DNA of 64,000 bases from Aquitalea palustris (GTDB lineage Bacteria; Pseudomonadota; Gammaproteobacteria; Burkholderiales; Chromobacteriaceae): positions 101,380 through 165,379 of the forward strand of contig NZ_RFAR01000004.1 in NCBI RefSeq assembly GCF_003693445.1. Direction: 5' to 3'. The notes beneath the pieces are model-generated. The model was not told the origin of the DNA. It was given only the letters and a program-made list of their open reading frames with translations, and made no database searches. Shown one piece after another: positions 9,242-18,669 of this stretch; positions within the stretch are counted from its first letter, which is position 1, and each line of letters opens with the position of its first letter. Both the position numbers and the translations under genes were made by a program.

Positions 9242-11959
9242 ATGATTTCCTCGCTACTCAAGAAAGTATTTGGCAGCCGCAATGACCGCCTGCTGAAGCA
9301 GTATCGTCAGGAAGTGGCGCGCATCAATGCCCTGGAAGAAGGCATGAAAGCGCTGTCCGACGAGGCTTTGGCGGGAAAGACCGCCGAGTTCAAAAAGCGC
9401 ATCGTCGATGGCGCCACGCTGGACAGTATCCTGCCCGAGGCCTTTGCCGTGTGCCGCGAAGCTTCGCGCCGCGTGCTGGGCATGCGCCACTTCGACGTGC
9501 AGCTGATTGGCGGCATGGTGCTGCATAACGGCAAGATTGCCGAAATGCGTACCGGCGAAGGCAAGACCCTGGTCGGCACCCTGCCGGTCTACCTCAATGC
9601 ACTCACCGGCAACGGCGTGCATGTCATCACCGTCAACGACTACCTGGCCAGCCGCGACGCCGGCATCATGGGCCGCCTGTACAACTTCCTCGGCCTGACC
9701 GTGGGGGTGAACCTGTCGCAGATGGCGCATGACGACAAGCAGGCCGCTTACGCCTGCGACATCACCTACGGCACCAATAACGAATTCGGCTTCGACTACC
9801 TGCGTGACAACATGGTGTTCACCACCGGCGAGAAGGTGCAGCGCAAGCTGGCCTTTGCCGTGGTCGACGAAGTGGACTCCATCCTGATCGACGAAGCGCG
9901 TACCCCGCTGATCATCTCCGGCCCGGCCGAAGACAATATCGACATGTACCAGCGCATGAACGCGGTGCCGCCGCTGCTCAAGCGCCAGGAAACCGAAGAG
10001 GGCGAGGGCGACTACTGGGTGGATGAGAAGGCCCACAGCGTGCTGCTGTCCGAGGCCGGCCACGAGCATTGCGAAGAAATCCTGGTCAACCTGGGCATGC
10101 TCAAAGAAGGCGACAGCCTGTACTCGGCCACCAACATCACCCTGATGCACCACCTGATGGCCGCGCTGCGTGCCCATTCGCTCTTCCATCTGGACCAGCA
10201 CTACGTGGTGCAGGATGACGAAGTGGTGATCGTGGACGAATTCACCGGCCGCCTGATGGCCGGCCGCCGCTGGTCGGAAGGCCTGCACCAGGCTGTTGAA
10301 GCCAAGGAAGGCGTGGAGATCAATCGCGAAAACCAGACCCTGGCCTCCATCACCTTCCAGAACTACTTCCGTCTGTACGGCAAGCTGTCCGGCATGACTG
10401 GTACCGCCGACACCGAAGCCTACGAATTCCAGAGCATCTACGGCCTGGAAACCGTGGTGATCCCGACCAACCGCCCGATGGTGCGTATCGACTCGCAGGA
10501 CAAGGTATATCGCTCTGCGCGTGAAAAATACGAAGCCATCCTGGCTGACATCAAGGACTGCCACGAGCGCGGCCAGCCGGTACTGGTGGGTACCACCAGC
10601 ATCGAAAACTCCGAGCTGATTGCCGAGCTGCTGCAAAAAGCCAAACTGCCGCATAACGTGCTGAACGCCAAGGAACATGCGCGCGAAGCCGATATCGTGG
10701 TGCAGGCCGGCCGTCCGGGCGTGATCACCGTGGCTACCAATATGGCTGGTCGTGGTACTGACATCGTGCTGGGTGGTAATCCGGAGCCGGAAATCAAGGC
10801 CATCCAGAAGGATGACAGCCTGTCCGACGAGGAGAGGAATGCCCGCGTCGAGGCCATTCGCAGCGAATGGAAGCTGCGTCACGACGCCGTGCTGGCAGCC
10901 GGTGGCCTGCACATCATCGGTACCGAACGCCATGAATCGCGCCGTATCGACAATCAGCTGCGTGGCCGTTCCGGCCGTCAGGGCGACCCGGGTTCTTCCC
11001 GCTTCTACCTGAGCCTGGAAGATCCGCTGCTGCGCATTTTTGCCTCCGACCGCGTGGCCGCCATCATGGACCGCCTGAAAATGCCGGACGGCGAAGCCAT
11101 CGAACACCCCTGGGTATCGCGTTCCATCGAAAATGCCCAGCGCAAGGTGGAGGGCCGCAACTTCGACATCCGCAAGCAATTGCTGGAATACGATGATGTC
11201 GCCAACGACCAGCGCAAGGTGATCTACCAGCAGCGCAATGACATCCTGCAGGACGAGGATGTCAGCGATGTAGTGGTCAATATGCGCGAAGGCGTGCTGT
11301 CTGATCTGGTCGATCTGCACCTGCCGCCGGAAACCATGGAAGAACAGTGGGATCTGGTCGGTCTGGAAAAGACCCTGGAAGCCGAATTCCAGCTGGCTGC
11401 GCCGGTGGCCGAGTGGATCAAGGCCGAGTCCACCCTGGATATCCCGGATATCAAGCAGCGCATCATCACGCTGGCAGCCGAGGTGTATCAGGCCAAGGTC
11501 GAGCTGGCTGGCGAGCAAGTGATGCGCCAGTTCGAGCGCAGCCTGGTGCTGCAGATGCTGGATACCCACTGGCGCGAGCATCTGGCTGCCATGGATCACC
11601 TGCGTCAGGGCATTCATCTGCGCGGCTATGCGCAGAAGAACCCCAAGCAGGAATACAAGCGCGAGGCGTTCGAACTGTTCGCCGACATGCTGGAACGCAT
11701 CAAGCGCAGCGTGGTGAATGTGCTGATGACCGTGCAGATCCGTGGCCAGGAAGACGTGGACGCGGTCGAACCGCACCAGCATGGCGAGTACGAGATGCAG
11801 CATGCCGAGCCGGGTTCCTCGCTGGGTAGCGACGATGGCGAAGACAATCCGCTGTCACCGGAAGCGCTGTCCGAGCAAGGCCTGCGCGTGGGCCGCAACG
11901 ACCCTTGTCCCTGCGGCAGCGGTAAAAAGTACAAGCAGTGCCACGGCCGCCTGGCCTGA
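9242..11959 (+). CDS. secA: Preprotein translocase ATPase SecA
   Basis: Motor ATPase that drives unfolded preproteins through SecYEG. The 905-aa length is standard. Visible landmarks are Walker A MRTGEGKT (residues 102-109), the DEAD-like VVDEVDSIL, the second-motor-domain motif [19 protein letters not shown], and a C-terminal zinc-binding SEC-C motif with CPC and CH (Cys889, Cys891, Cys900, His901). The ATG at 9242 gives the canonical N-terminus [16 protein letters not shown]; longer in-frame starts add unrelated sequence. No secM-like arrest gene is recognisable upstream. A strong terminator follows. Confidence 0.97.
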   Translation: MISSLLKKVFGSRNDRLLKQYRQEVARINALEEGMKALSDEALAGKTAEFKKRIVDGATLDSILPEAFAVCREASRRVLGMRHFDVQLIGGMVLHNGKIAEMRTGEGKTLVGTLPVYLNALTGNGVHVITVNDYLASRDAGIMGRLYNFLGLTVGVNLSQMAHDDKQAAYACDITYGTNNEFGFDYLRDNMVFTTGEKVQRKLAFAVVDEVDSILIDEARTPLIISGPAEDNIDMYQRMNAVPPLLKRQETEEGEGDYWVDEKAHSVLLSEAGHEHCEEILVNLGMLKEGDSLYSATNITLMHHLMAALRAHSLFHLDQHYVVQDDEVVIVDEFTGRLMAGRRWSEGLHQAVEAKEGVEINRENQTLASITFQNYFRLYGKLSGMTGTADTEAYEFQSIYGLETVVIPTNRPMVRIDSQDKVYRSAREKYEAILADIKDCHERGQPVLVGTTSIENSELIAELLQKAKLPHNVLNAKEHAREADIVVQAGRPGVITVATNMAGRGTDIVLGGNPEPEIKAIQKDDSLSDEERNARVEAIRSEWKLRHDAVLAAGGLHIIGTERHESRRIDNQLRGRSGRQGDPGSSRFYLSLEDPLLRIFASDRVAAIMDRLKMPDGEAIEHPWVSRSIENAQRKVEGRNFDIRKQLLEYDDVANDQRKVIYQQRNDILQDEDVSDVVVNMREGVLSDLVDLHLPPETMEEQWDLVGLEKTLEAEFQLAAPVAEWIKAESTLDIPDIKQRIITLAAEVYQAKVELAGEQVMRQFERSLVLQMLDTHWREHLAAMDHLRQGIHLRGYAQKNPKQEYKREAFELFADMLERIKRSVVNVLMTVQIRGQEDVDAVEPHQHGEYEMQHAEPGSSLGSDDGEDNPLSPEALSEQGLRVGRNDPCPCGSGKKYKQCHGRLA

Positions 11960-11993
11960 GTCTGACCACCGTCTGACCCTGCCATGACCGACC

Positions 11994-12022
11994 AAACGCC
12001 CTGCCTTGCCGCAGGGCGTTTT
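11994..12022 (+). terminator. Rho-independent terminator of secA
   Basis: A perfect 11-bp stem (AAACGCCCTGC 11994-12004 with 12011-12021), a 6-nt loop and a short T run, 35 bp after the secA stop. Confidence 0.85.
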
Positions 12023-12135
12023 GCGTAGGTGCTATTACGAGGCGGGGCGCTTTTGCGGTGCAGCAGATGGTCGGCCACCGGCCGCTCTGCTACCCTTGCA
12101 GCTAATAAATCGATAACACTGGCAGCGACAACATC

Positions 12136-12732
12136 ATGACCCCGAGCGATACCCGTATTTACCTGGCATCCGGCAGCCCGCGCCGGCGCGAGTTGCTGGA
12201 GCAACTGGGCGTACATCTGGAACGCATCCACGCCGACATCGACGAATCCGTGCTGCCCGGCGAAGCGGCCGTGGCTTATACCGAGCGCCTGGCGCGCGAA
12301 AAAGCCGCTGCAGGCTGGGCGGTGGTGCAACACTGCGGCCTGCCGTCGCGGCCCCTGTTGTCGGCTGATACCACCGTGGTGCTGGATGGCGAAATCTACG
12401 GCAAGCCGGCCGATGCTGCCGACGCCGCCCGCATGCTGCGTGCCTTTTCCGGCCGCAGCCATCAGGTGGTGACCAGCGTGGCGGTGCGCCAGGATGAGCG
12501 TACCGAACTGCGCACCTCCATTACCGAGGTGTACTTCCGTACGCTGAGCGAGGACGATATCCAGCGCTACATCGATAGCGGCGAACCCTTCGACAAGGCT
12601 GGTAGCTATGGCATCCAGGGCCTGGCGGCGGTGTTCATCCAGCGTATCGAAGGTAGTTATACCGGGGTGATGGGCCTGCCCGTGTTTGAAACCGCCACCT
12701 TGCTGAGCCTGTTCGGACACCAATTCCCCTAA
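12136..12732 (+). CDS. maf: Maf-family nucleoside triphosphate pyrophosphatase
   Basis: House-cleaning pyrophosphatase acting on non-canonical or modified nucleotides, linked to septum control. The 198-aa protein shows the family N-terminus YLASGSPRRRELLEQLG, the central SADTTV motif and GKPADAADA. The catalytic region FDKAGSYGIQG is that of the dTTP/UTP (YhdE) branch. It starts 113 bp after the secA terminator and ends 12 bp before rng, as in many proteobacteria where maf and rng are cotranscribed. Confidence 0.92.
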   Translation: MTPSDTRIYLASGSPRRRELLEQLGVHLERIHADIDESVLPGEAAVAYTERLAREKAAAGWAVVQHCGLPSRPLLSADTTVVLDGEIYGKPADAADAARMLRAFSGRSHQVVTSVAVRQDERTELRTSITEVYFRTLSEDDIQRYIDSGEPFDKAGSYGIQGLAAVFIQRIEGSYTGVMGLPVFETATLLSLFGHQFP

Positions 12733-12744
12733 GGAGGAAAGACC

Positions 12745-14241
12745 ATGCTGCATCAGTCCATTCCTCTGCCGCGCGATATCCAGCGCCCCAAGGAACAAAT
12801 CCTCGTCAACATCACCCCGCAGGAAACCCGCGTGGCAGTGCTGGAGGATTCCATCGTGCAGGAACTGCATGTGGAACGCGCCGCCAGCCGCGGCATCGTC
12901 GGCAACATCTATCTGGGTCAGGTCAAGCGCGTGCTGCCGGGCATGCAGAGCGCCTTTATCGAAATCGGCCTGGAGCGTGCCGCCTTCCTGCACATCGCGG
13001 ATGTACTGGAACAGCGCCAGCACCCCACCGAGCCGCAGCGCATCGAAAAAATGCTGTTCGAAGGCCAGACCGTGCTGGTGCAGGTGATCAAGGACCCCAT
13101 CGGCACCAAGGGCGCGCGGCTGTCCACCCAGATGTCGCTGGCCGGCCGTTTCCTGGTGCATTTGCCGCAGGAAGAACACATCGGCATCTCGCAGAAGATC
13201 GAGAGCGAGTCGGAACGCCACAGTCTGAAGGCCCGGCTGGAAAAGCTGCTGCCGCCCAATACCCCACGTGGCTACATCATCCGTACCAGTGCCGAAACTG
13301 CCAGCGATACCGAGCTGCAGGCCGATATCGAATACCTGTCCAAGCTGTGGGCCGACATCCGCCACAAATCGCAGCACCTGCCGGCGCAAAGCCTGTTGTA
13401 CGAAGACCTGCCGCTGGCGGTGCGTGTGCTGCGCGACATGGTGAGCGACACCACCGAGCATGTGATTGTCGACTCCACCGAAAACTACAGCCGCATGGTG
13501 GAGTTTGCCGAACAATACGTGCAGTCTGCCGTGCGCAAGATTGAGCGCTATTCCGGCGAGCGCCCGCTGTTCGAGCTGTTCTCCATCGAGGCGGAAATCG
13601 ACAAGGCGCTGTCGCGGCGGGTGAACCTGAAGTTTGGCGGCTACCTGATCATCGACCAGACCGAGGCGATGACCACCATCGACGTCAATACCGGTGGCTT
13701 TGTCGGCAACCGCAATTTTGACGAAACCATCTTCAAGACCAATCTGGAAGCCACCCAGGCCATTGCCCGCCAGCTGCGGCTGCGCAATCTGGGCGGCATC
13801 ATCATTGTCGATTTCATCGACATGGATAACGAAGAGCACCAGACCGCCGTGCTGTCCGAGCTGGCCAAGGCCCTGGCGCGCGACCGTACCCGTGTCACCC
13901 TCAATGGCTTTACCAGCCTGGGCCTGGTGGAAATCACCCGCAAGCGTACCCGCGAGAGCCTGGCCCACGTCCTGTGCGAACCCTGCCCCACCTGCCAGGG
14001 CCGTGGCGAGATCAAGACCGCCCAGACCGTGTGTTACGAGATCCAGCGCGAGATCGTGCGCGAGGCACGCCAGTTCGATGCCAAGGGCTATCGCATTCTG
14101 GCCGCCCAGCCGGTGATCGACATGTTCCTCGACGAAGAGTCGCAAAGCCTAGCCATGCTGGTGGACTTCATCGGCAAGCCGATTTCGCTGTCGGTGGAAA
14201 GCACCTATACCCAGGAACAGTTTGACGTGGTCCTGTTGTAA
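12745..14241 (+). CDS. rng: Ribonuclease G
   Basis: Endoribonuclease of the RNase E/G family acting in 16S rRNA 5'-end maturation and mRNA decay. The 498-aa protein has the typical ILVNITPQETRVAVLE start, an S1 RNA-binding domain (GNIYLGQVKRVLPGMQSAFIEIG), the catalytic DNase I-like region with Mg-binding TTIDVNTG and IIVDFIDM, and the zinc-link CxxC (CEPCPTCQG). The start is fixed by an almost perfect TAAGGAGG seven bases before the ATG. It lacks the long C-terminal scaffold of RNase E. Confidence 0.95.
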   Translation: MLHQSIPLPRDIQRPKEQILVNITPQETRVAVLEDSIVQELHVERAASRGIVGNIYLGQVKRVLPGMQSAFIEIGLERAAFLHIADVLEQRQHPTEPQRIEKMLFEGQTVLVQVIKDPIGTKGARLSTQMSLAGRFLVHLPQEEHIGISQKIESESERHSLKARLEKLLPPNTPRGYIIRTSAETASDTELQADIEYLSKLWADIRHKSQHLPAQSLLYEDLPLAVRVLRDMVSDTTEHVIVDSTENYSRMVEFAEQYVQSAVRKIERYSGERPLFELFSIEAEIDKALSRRVNLKFGGYLIIDQTEAMTTIDVNTGGFVGNRNFDETIFKTNLEATQAIARQLRLRNLGGIIIVDFIDMDNEEHQTAVLSELAKALARDRTRVTLNGFTSLGLVEITRKRTRESLAHVLCEPCPTCQGRGEIKTAQTVCYEIQREIVREARQFDAKGYRILAAQPVIDMFLDEESQSLAMLVDFIGKPISLSVESTYTQEQFDVVLL

Positions 14242-14286
14242 CCGTCGTCACGGCATGCCGGACGATGTGAGAACGGAGTAGCAAGC

Positions 14287-15069
14287 ATGAAGCAACAAGC
14301 CGGCGATGCCCTGTGGCTCGCCATCCTGCAGGAAGCCGAACAGGCGGCGCGCGACGAGCCGATGCTGGCCAGCTTTCTGCACATGACGGTATTGCGTCAC
14401 GGCACGCTGGAAGACGTGCTGGCCTTTCACCTGTCCAGCAAGCTGGCCAGTCCGGTGATGGATGCTCGCGCGCTGATGGAGCTGTTCCGCGAGGCGCTGG
14501 CCTCGGACCCGCTTATCAGCGCCTCGGCACGGGCCGACATCCGCGCCTGTTTCGAGCGGGATCCGGCCTGCGATAGCTACTCCACGCCGCTGCTGTATTT
14601 CAAGGGCTTTCATGCCCTGCAAAGCCAGCGCATTACCCACTGGCTGTGGCAGCAACAGCGCAAGACGCTGGCCCTGTTTCTGCAAAACCGCATTTCCGAA
14701 GTCACCGGCGCCGACATCCATCCGGCGGCACGCATTGGCCAGGGCGTGATGCTGGATCACGGCACCGGACTGGTCGTTGGCGAAACCGCCGTCATCGGCA
14801 ATAACGTTTCCATCCTGCATGGCGTCACCCTGGGCGGCTCCGGCAAGGATAGGGGCGACCGTCACCCCAAGATCGGCGATGGCGTGATGCTGGGGGCCGG
14901 AGCCGCCGTGCTGGGCAATATCCGCGTGGGCGACTGTGCCAAGGTGGGCGCGGGCAGCGTGGTGCTGGAAGACGTGCCGCCGCATACCACGGTGGCCGGC
15001 GTGCCGGCGCGCATCGTGGCCCAGGTGAATGAAGGCATGCCTTCGCTGGATATGGATCAACGGGTGTGA
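14287..15069 (+). CDS. cysE: Serine O-acetyltransferase CysE
   Basis: Makes O-acetylserine from serine and acetyl-CoA, the first step of cysteine synthesis. The 260-aa protein has the N-terminal helical SATase domain (LASFLHMTVLRH), then a hexapeptide left-handed beta-helix with the catalytic DHGTGLVVGETAVIG and HGVTLGGSGKDRGDRHPKIG stretches. The start has CGGAG upstream. Its stop codon overlaps the GTG start of the next gene. It fits the sulfate importer genes at the left end of the window, though the two are not in one operon. Confidence 0.95.
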   Translation: MKQQAGDALWLAILQEAEQAARDEPMLASFLHMTVLRHGTLEDVLAFHLSSKLASPVMDARALMELFREALASDPLISASARADIRACFERDPACDSYSTPLLYFKGFHALQSQRITHWLWQQQRKTLALFLQNRISEVTGADIHPAARIGQGVMLDHGTGLVVGETAVIGNNVSILHGVTLGGSGKDRGDRHPKIGDGVMLGAGAAVLGNIRVGDCAKVGAGSVVLEDVPPHTTVAGVPARIVAQVNEGMPSLDMDQRV

Positions 15070-15851
15070 CGGCCAGCAGCCAGGTTCTGCAGGTAGTACA
15101 GGGCGGCAATGCCGCCGATCTGCTGCGCCAGGTGCTGCCAGCTGAGGAGGTACTGGCCTTCGAGGAAGATTTCAGCCACGGCCCGCTGGCCGATGCCGAT
15201 ACCATGGACCCGCAACTGCGCATGGCCTGGTGGAACCGCATCTGGTGGGCACATAGCTGGTGGCCGGATATCGACCAGCAATTCCAGCTGGCCTGGTGGC
15301 AATGCCGCAAGCGTCTGTTCCGCGCGCTGTCCGAGCAGCAGCCGCTATGTGTCTGGCTGGGCAATACCGTGCACGACCAGCTGATGCTGGCCATGCTGGC
15401 GGCCAATGCCCATCCGGATCAGCCGCTGGCGGTGCTGGACGTGGCCGGCCAGGTGGCATCCAGTCATCACGGTGTTTACGCCGTGGCCATGTGTGATGCA
15501 GCAGAGCTGCAGCCGCTCGCCACCACGGCGCGCACCCTGCACACCGCAGAGCGTGTGCAACTGATTGCCATGTGGCGCCATTGGCAGCAGCACGCCAAGG
15601 GCTGGCGTGGCCAGGTTGATGGCCAGCTGCACGACTATCCGGCCGATCATTTCGATGCAGGCCTGCTGGCCTTGTCGCGCCAGCAGGGCGAACAGCCCGC
15701 CGCCCCCCTGGTCGGCATGCTGATGGGGCAGCCGACAGCAGAACTGGTAAGCGACAGCTATCTGTTCTGGCGCCTGGCCACCCTGGCCGAAGCGGGTTTG
15801 CTGTTGCTCAAGCCACAGCCAGACGGCCCGCCGCTGGTATCCCCGCTGTGA
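15066..15851 (+). CDS. DUF1835 domain-containing protein
   Basis: A 261-aa cytosolic protein with the DUF1835 pattern at its N-terminus (QVVQGGNAADLLRQ...EVLAFEEDFSHGPL) and a second half resembling the domain often paired with it. It has no signal peptide or membrane segment and is rich in Trp/Gln/Ala. The GTG start at 15066 overlaps the cysE stop as GTGA, implying translational coupling. The molecular function is unknown. Confidence 0.7.
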   Translation: MTASSQVLQVVQGGNAADLLRQVLPAEEVLAFEEDFSHGPLADADTMDPQLRMAWWNRIWWAHSWWPDIDQQFQLAWWQCRKRLFRALSEQQPLCVWLGNTVHDQLMLAMLAANAHPDQPLAVLDVAGQVASSHHGVYAVAMCDAAELQPLATTARTLHTAERVQLIAMWRHWQQHAKGWRGQVDGQLHDYPADHFDAGLLALSRQQGEQPAAPLVGMLMGQPTAELVSDSYLFWRLATLAEAGLLLLKPQPDGPPLVSPL

Positions 15852-15955
15852 AGCGGGGCAGCCTGCTTTGCAGGGAAGCGGCAGGCGGGTAGAATCCGCC
15901 GCCGTGGTCCGTCCCGATCTTGCCTGACGGCCATTCCTTGCGAGGAAACCATGCG

Positions 15956-16798
15956 ATGAACGTCCGCGTTGTCGATTACCGCGCAGCCGATGCTGCCGCC
16001 CAATTCACCCGTTCCCTGCACGAAACCGGCTTTGGCGTGCTGGTCAACCATCCCGTCCAGCAAGTGCTGGTAGAGAAAATCTACGCCGACTGGCTGGATT
16101 TCTTCGACAGCCCGGCCAAGCACGACTTTGCCTTCGACCCGCAGCGCCAGGACGGTTATTTCTCCACCGCCATTTCCGAAACCGCCAAAGGTGCCAGCCA
16201 CAAGGACATCAAGGAATATTTCCATTGCTATCCCTGGGGGCGGGTGCCGCCCACGCTGGCCGAAGATATCCGGCGCTACTACGCCAGCACCAATGCCCTG
16301 GCGCAAGAACTGCTGGGCTGGGTGGAGCAATACACCCCGGCCGATATTGCCGCCCACTACAGCGAACCCTTGTCCGGGATGATTGCCGACAGCCAGCAAA
16401 CCCTGCTGCGGGTGCTGCGTTATCCGCCGCTGACGGGTCAGGAGCCAGCCGGCTCGCTGCGTGCTGCCGCCCATGGCGACATCAATCTGCTCACCATCCT
16501 GCCCGCGGCCAACGAGCCCGGCCTGCAAGTGCAGGACAAGCAGGGCAGCTGGGTGGATGTGCCCTGTGATTTCGGCATGCTCATCATCAATATCGGCGAC
16601 ATGCTGCAAGAGGCCTCGCGCGGCTACTATCCCTCCACCCAGCACCGGGTGGTCAATCCGCAAGGCGAGGGCGCAGGCAAGAGCCGGGTGTCGCTGCCGC
16701 TGTTCCTGCATCCGCGACCAGAGGTTGTGTTGTCGGCACGACATACCGCAGGCAGCTATCTGGATGAAAGATTGCGCGAGCTGGGCGTGAAGAAATGA
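15956..16798 (+). CDS. 2-oxoglutarate/Fe(II)-dependent oxygenase, isopenicillin N synthase-like
   Basis: A 280-aa soluble oxygenase of the IPNS-like double-stranded beta-helix family. The iron facial triad is readable as HGD (in RAAAHGDINLL) and the distal His in STQHRVVNP, and the 2-oxoglutarate-binding Arg-x-Ser is in KSRVSLPLF. The ATG at 15956 is chosen because GAGGA lies upstream and it opens with the family-like MNVRVVDYRA; a longer in-frame start lacks support. The substrate cannot be predicted. It is monocistronic, ending before a strong terminator. Confidence 0.85.
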   Translation: MNVRVVDYRAADAAAQFTRSLHETGFGVLVNHPVQQVLVEKIYADWLDFFDSPAKHDFAFDPQRQDGYFSTAISETAKGASHKDIKEYFHCYPWGRVPPTLAEDIRRYYASTNALAQELLGWVEQYTPADIAAHYSEPLSGMIADSQQTLLRVLRYPPLTGQEPAGSLRAAAHGDINLLTILPAANEPGLQVQDKQGSWVDVPCDFGMLIINIGDMLQEASRGYYPSTQHRVVNPQGEGAGKSRVSLPLFLHPRPEVVLSARHTAGSYLDERLRELGVKK

Positions 16799-16841
16799 TT
16801 TGCCGGCAGGTTAATTAAATTAATTGATTGTAAATGACTGT

Positions 16842-16867
16842 AAATGCCCTTCGGGGCATTTTTTTTA
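16842..16867 (+). terminator. Rho-independent terminator with TTCG tetraloop
   Basis: An 8-bp perfect stem AAATGCCC/GGGCATTT closed by a stable TTCG tetraloop and followed by seven T. It ends the oxygenase transcript. Confidence 0.92.
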
Positions 16868-16911
16868 CCTGCTAGGGTTGGCCTTGTTTTTATCGCCTGG
16901 CGAGTAATAAA

Positions 16912-17532
16912 GTGAATTATCTGTTGCGTGCGCTCATGGCGTCGCTTGCCCTGACATTAAGTGCTTGCAGCCTGATCACTTCGCCACTGGTTGCCGGTGT
17001 GCAACTAGCCAGTACGGCGGTGACTTCGGTTGCCAATATGGCACCCAATACCAGTACCAATGGCATGGTACATCCGCATGACGAGCTGCATAACGTCTGT
17101 GTTGAATTGAATTCCAGCGTGATTGTGGCTGATTTTATACCGGAGCTGCAAAAGCAGCTGCGGGAGCGGGAAATAGAGAGCCGGATTTATGCACCAGGCA
17201 ATGTGCCGTCCGATTGCGAGGCGACTCTCTATTACACGGTATTGACGCAATGGGACTCACCGCTATTCAGCGATGAATTGCGTCCTTATATTACCGATAT
17301 CAATTTGCTGCTGAAGAAAAATGGCAGGGTACTGGCCAATGCCGCCTACCGGCTGGACGGCATGGCCTATGACAAGTGGAGCAGCACCGGCCGCAAGCTG
17401 TCACCACTGCTATTGAAGATGTTCACCGCCGATAACATGGCGCAGTGGCAGAACGGTGCAAGCAGTGGCGACGGGGCCAGCCACTTTGAACAAGATGTAG
17501 CGAAGCGCGCCGCTGCGGCTACCAGAAATTGA
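16912..17532 (+). CDS. Putative outer-membrane/periplasmic lipoprotein
   Basis: A 206-aa protein with a clear lipoprotein signal: hydrophobic N-terminus and lipobox LSAC (Cys19). The mature part has Cys residues in VCVELN and SDCEATLYYTV, then a region 'LLLKKNGRVLANAAYRLDGM' that loosely resembles Sbal_3080-type lipoproteins. That resemblance is only by eye. GC is below the window average. It runs convergently into flgH, with 14 bp shared at the 3' ends. Function unknown. Confidence 0.6.
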   Translation: MNYLLRALMASLALTLSACSLITSPLVAGVQLASTAVTSVANMAPNTSTNGMVHPHDELHNVCVELNSSVIVADFIPELQKQLREREIESRIYAPGNVPSDCEATLYYTVLTQWDSPLFSDELRPYITDINLLLKKNGRVLANAAYRLDGMAYDKWSSTGRKLSPLLLKMFTADNMAQWQNGASSGDGASHFEQDVAKRAAAATRN

Positions 17533-18208
17533 TCAGCCCGGCGAAAAAGCGCTGGGCATCGGTGCGCGAGGCCACATCGCTGGCCACTCCGTTCACCACC
17601 TGTTCGATGCGTGCATCACCCACGTCGGTAGATGACACCACATTGCCCACCTTGATGTCGCGCTTGTTTACCACACCGGAGAAACGCAGCACGGTGGTAT
17701 TGCCACTGGCGGCTACGGCTTTTTCGCCGGCAATGGCCATATAGCCGTTGGGTAATATATCGGTTACCGACACCATCAGGCTGCCACTGATCTGGTTGGT
17801 ATTGCTGACCTGACCAATGCCTTTCAGACTGTTGCTGCCACTGGCCTTGCCGCTGTAATCAAATATTTCCTTGAGCAAACCACCCATGGAAGAGAGCGCG
17901 CCCGGGCCGGATTCGGAAATGGAAGAGGTCCGGTTGGTGGTGGTGTTGGCATTATTGCTGGAGGAAAGATTCTCGGCGATGTTGATTTTCAGCGCATCGC
18001 CAACATGACTGGCAATCGGCTCTTCAAATAACAGCATGGCCTTGTTTGGCTGATAAATCGAGCCGGGGCTGTCTTCCAGTGCTACGGGTGTATATTGCGG
18101 CCGGATATGTACCGGAGCGGTCACCAGATTTTGTGGCGATGAAGCACAGCCGGTAATCAGTCCCGTCAATAAAAGATAAGCCCTTGCATGAATAAACATG
18201 GTTTTCAC
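17519..18208 (-). CDS. flgH: Flagellar L-ring protein FlgH, isolated copy
   Basis: Outer-membrane L-ring lipoprotein of the flagellar basal body. After the lipobox (LITGC), the protein has the FlgH landmarks 'HVGDALKINIAENLSSS', 'SGSLMVSVTDILPNGYMAIAGEK', 'LRFSGVVNKRDI' and the C-terminal 'DARIEQVVNG...QRFFAGLINFW'. The length of 229 aa is normal. A GTG at 18208 is chosen because AGAGGG lies five bases upstream; ATG at 18199 and ATG at 18232 are alternatives. No other flagellar gene is nearby, and base composition is lower in GC than neighbours. It could be a second copy or a displaced single copy. Confidence 0.85.
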   Translation of the reverse strand: MKTMFIHARAYLLLTGLITGCASSPQNLVTAPVHIRPQYTPVALEDSPGSIYQPNKAMLLFEEPIASHVGDALKINIAENLSSSNNANTTTNRTSSISESGPGALSSMGGLLKEIFDYSGKASGSNSLKGIGQVSNTNQISGSLMVSVTDILPNGYMAIAGEKAVAASGNTTVLRFSGVVNKRDIKVGNVVSSTDVGDARIEQVVNGVASDVASRTDAQRFFAGLINFW

Positions 18209-18400
18209 TTTGGCCCTCTCTATGGTTGGCATTACTCCTTTAATTCTATTTGGCAGAATGGTTAATTGCCGTTAGCGATCAGAAAGTAAAGTAAGAAAAT
18301 GTAAAGCACATGGCCGTCCTCCTTAACGCTACATAACGTAAATTTACAAGCCAGCCTGTCTGGCATCAGAAAATGTAAAAAACGGTATGGGGAGAAGGAC

Positions 18401-18628
18401 ATGAGCACAATCAGTGGCGTAGCCGCATCGACACCACCCCTGTCGGCTTACGGGGTGCTACGGCGTGATGCACAAGCCGTCGTCAGCGATGTGGAAGGCG
18501 TGGCCAAGGCAGTCGGCCATGGTCTGGTGGCTGGCGGCAGTGCGACCAGCTCGGCGGTGGGGAGTGGGCTCAGCGCGGTCGGTGACAGCCTCAGTGCGCT
18601 GGGTCATACCATCAACACTTATGTCTAG
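18401..18628 (+). CDS. Small Gly/Ser/Ala-rich protein of unknown function
   Basis: A 75-aa reading frame opened by ATG behind a strong purine-rich site (GGGGAGAAGGAC). The C-terminal half alternates small residues (GSATSSAVGSGLSAVGDSLSALG), giving an amphipathic or weakly membrane-active look. No signal peptide or known domain is seen. It sits in the lower-GC patch with flgH. It is kept because of its ribosome-binding site and isolated position with no competing gene. Confidence 0.45.
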   Translation: MSTISGVAASTPPLSAYGVLRRDAQAVVSDVEGVAKAVGHGLVAGGSATSSAVGSGLSAVGDSLSALGHTINTYV

Positions 18629-18669
18629 GCAGGCGCAGCGGCCTGTGCCTGGCAGGTCGGGATGGCGCG

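Noticed and set aside
9254..11803. 849-codon open frame antisense to secA
   Set aside because: High-GC shadow frame of secA. Its translation is His/Gln/Gly-rich with no domain, and the opposite strand encodes an unmistakable SecA.
11626..14145. 839-codon antisense frame across the end of secA, maf and rng
   Set aside because: It spans three real genes on the other strand and has the composition of a GC-skewed shadow frame.
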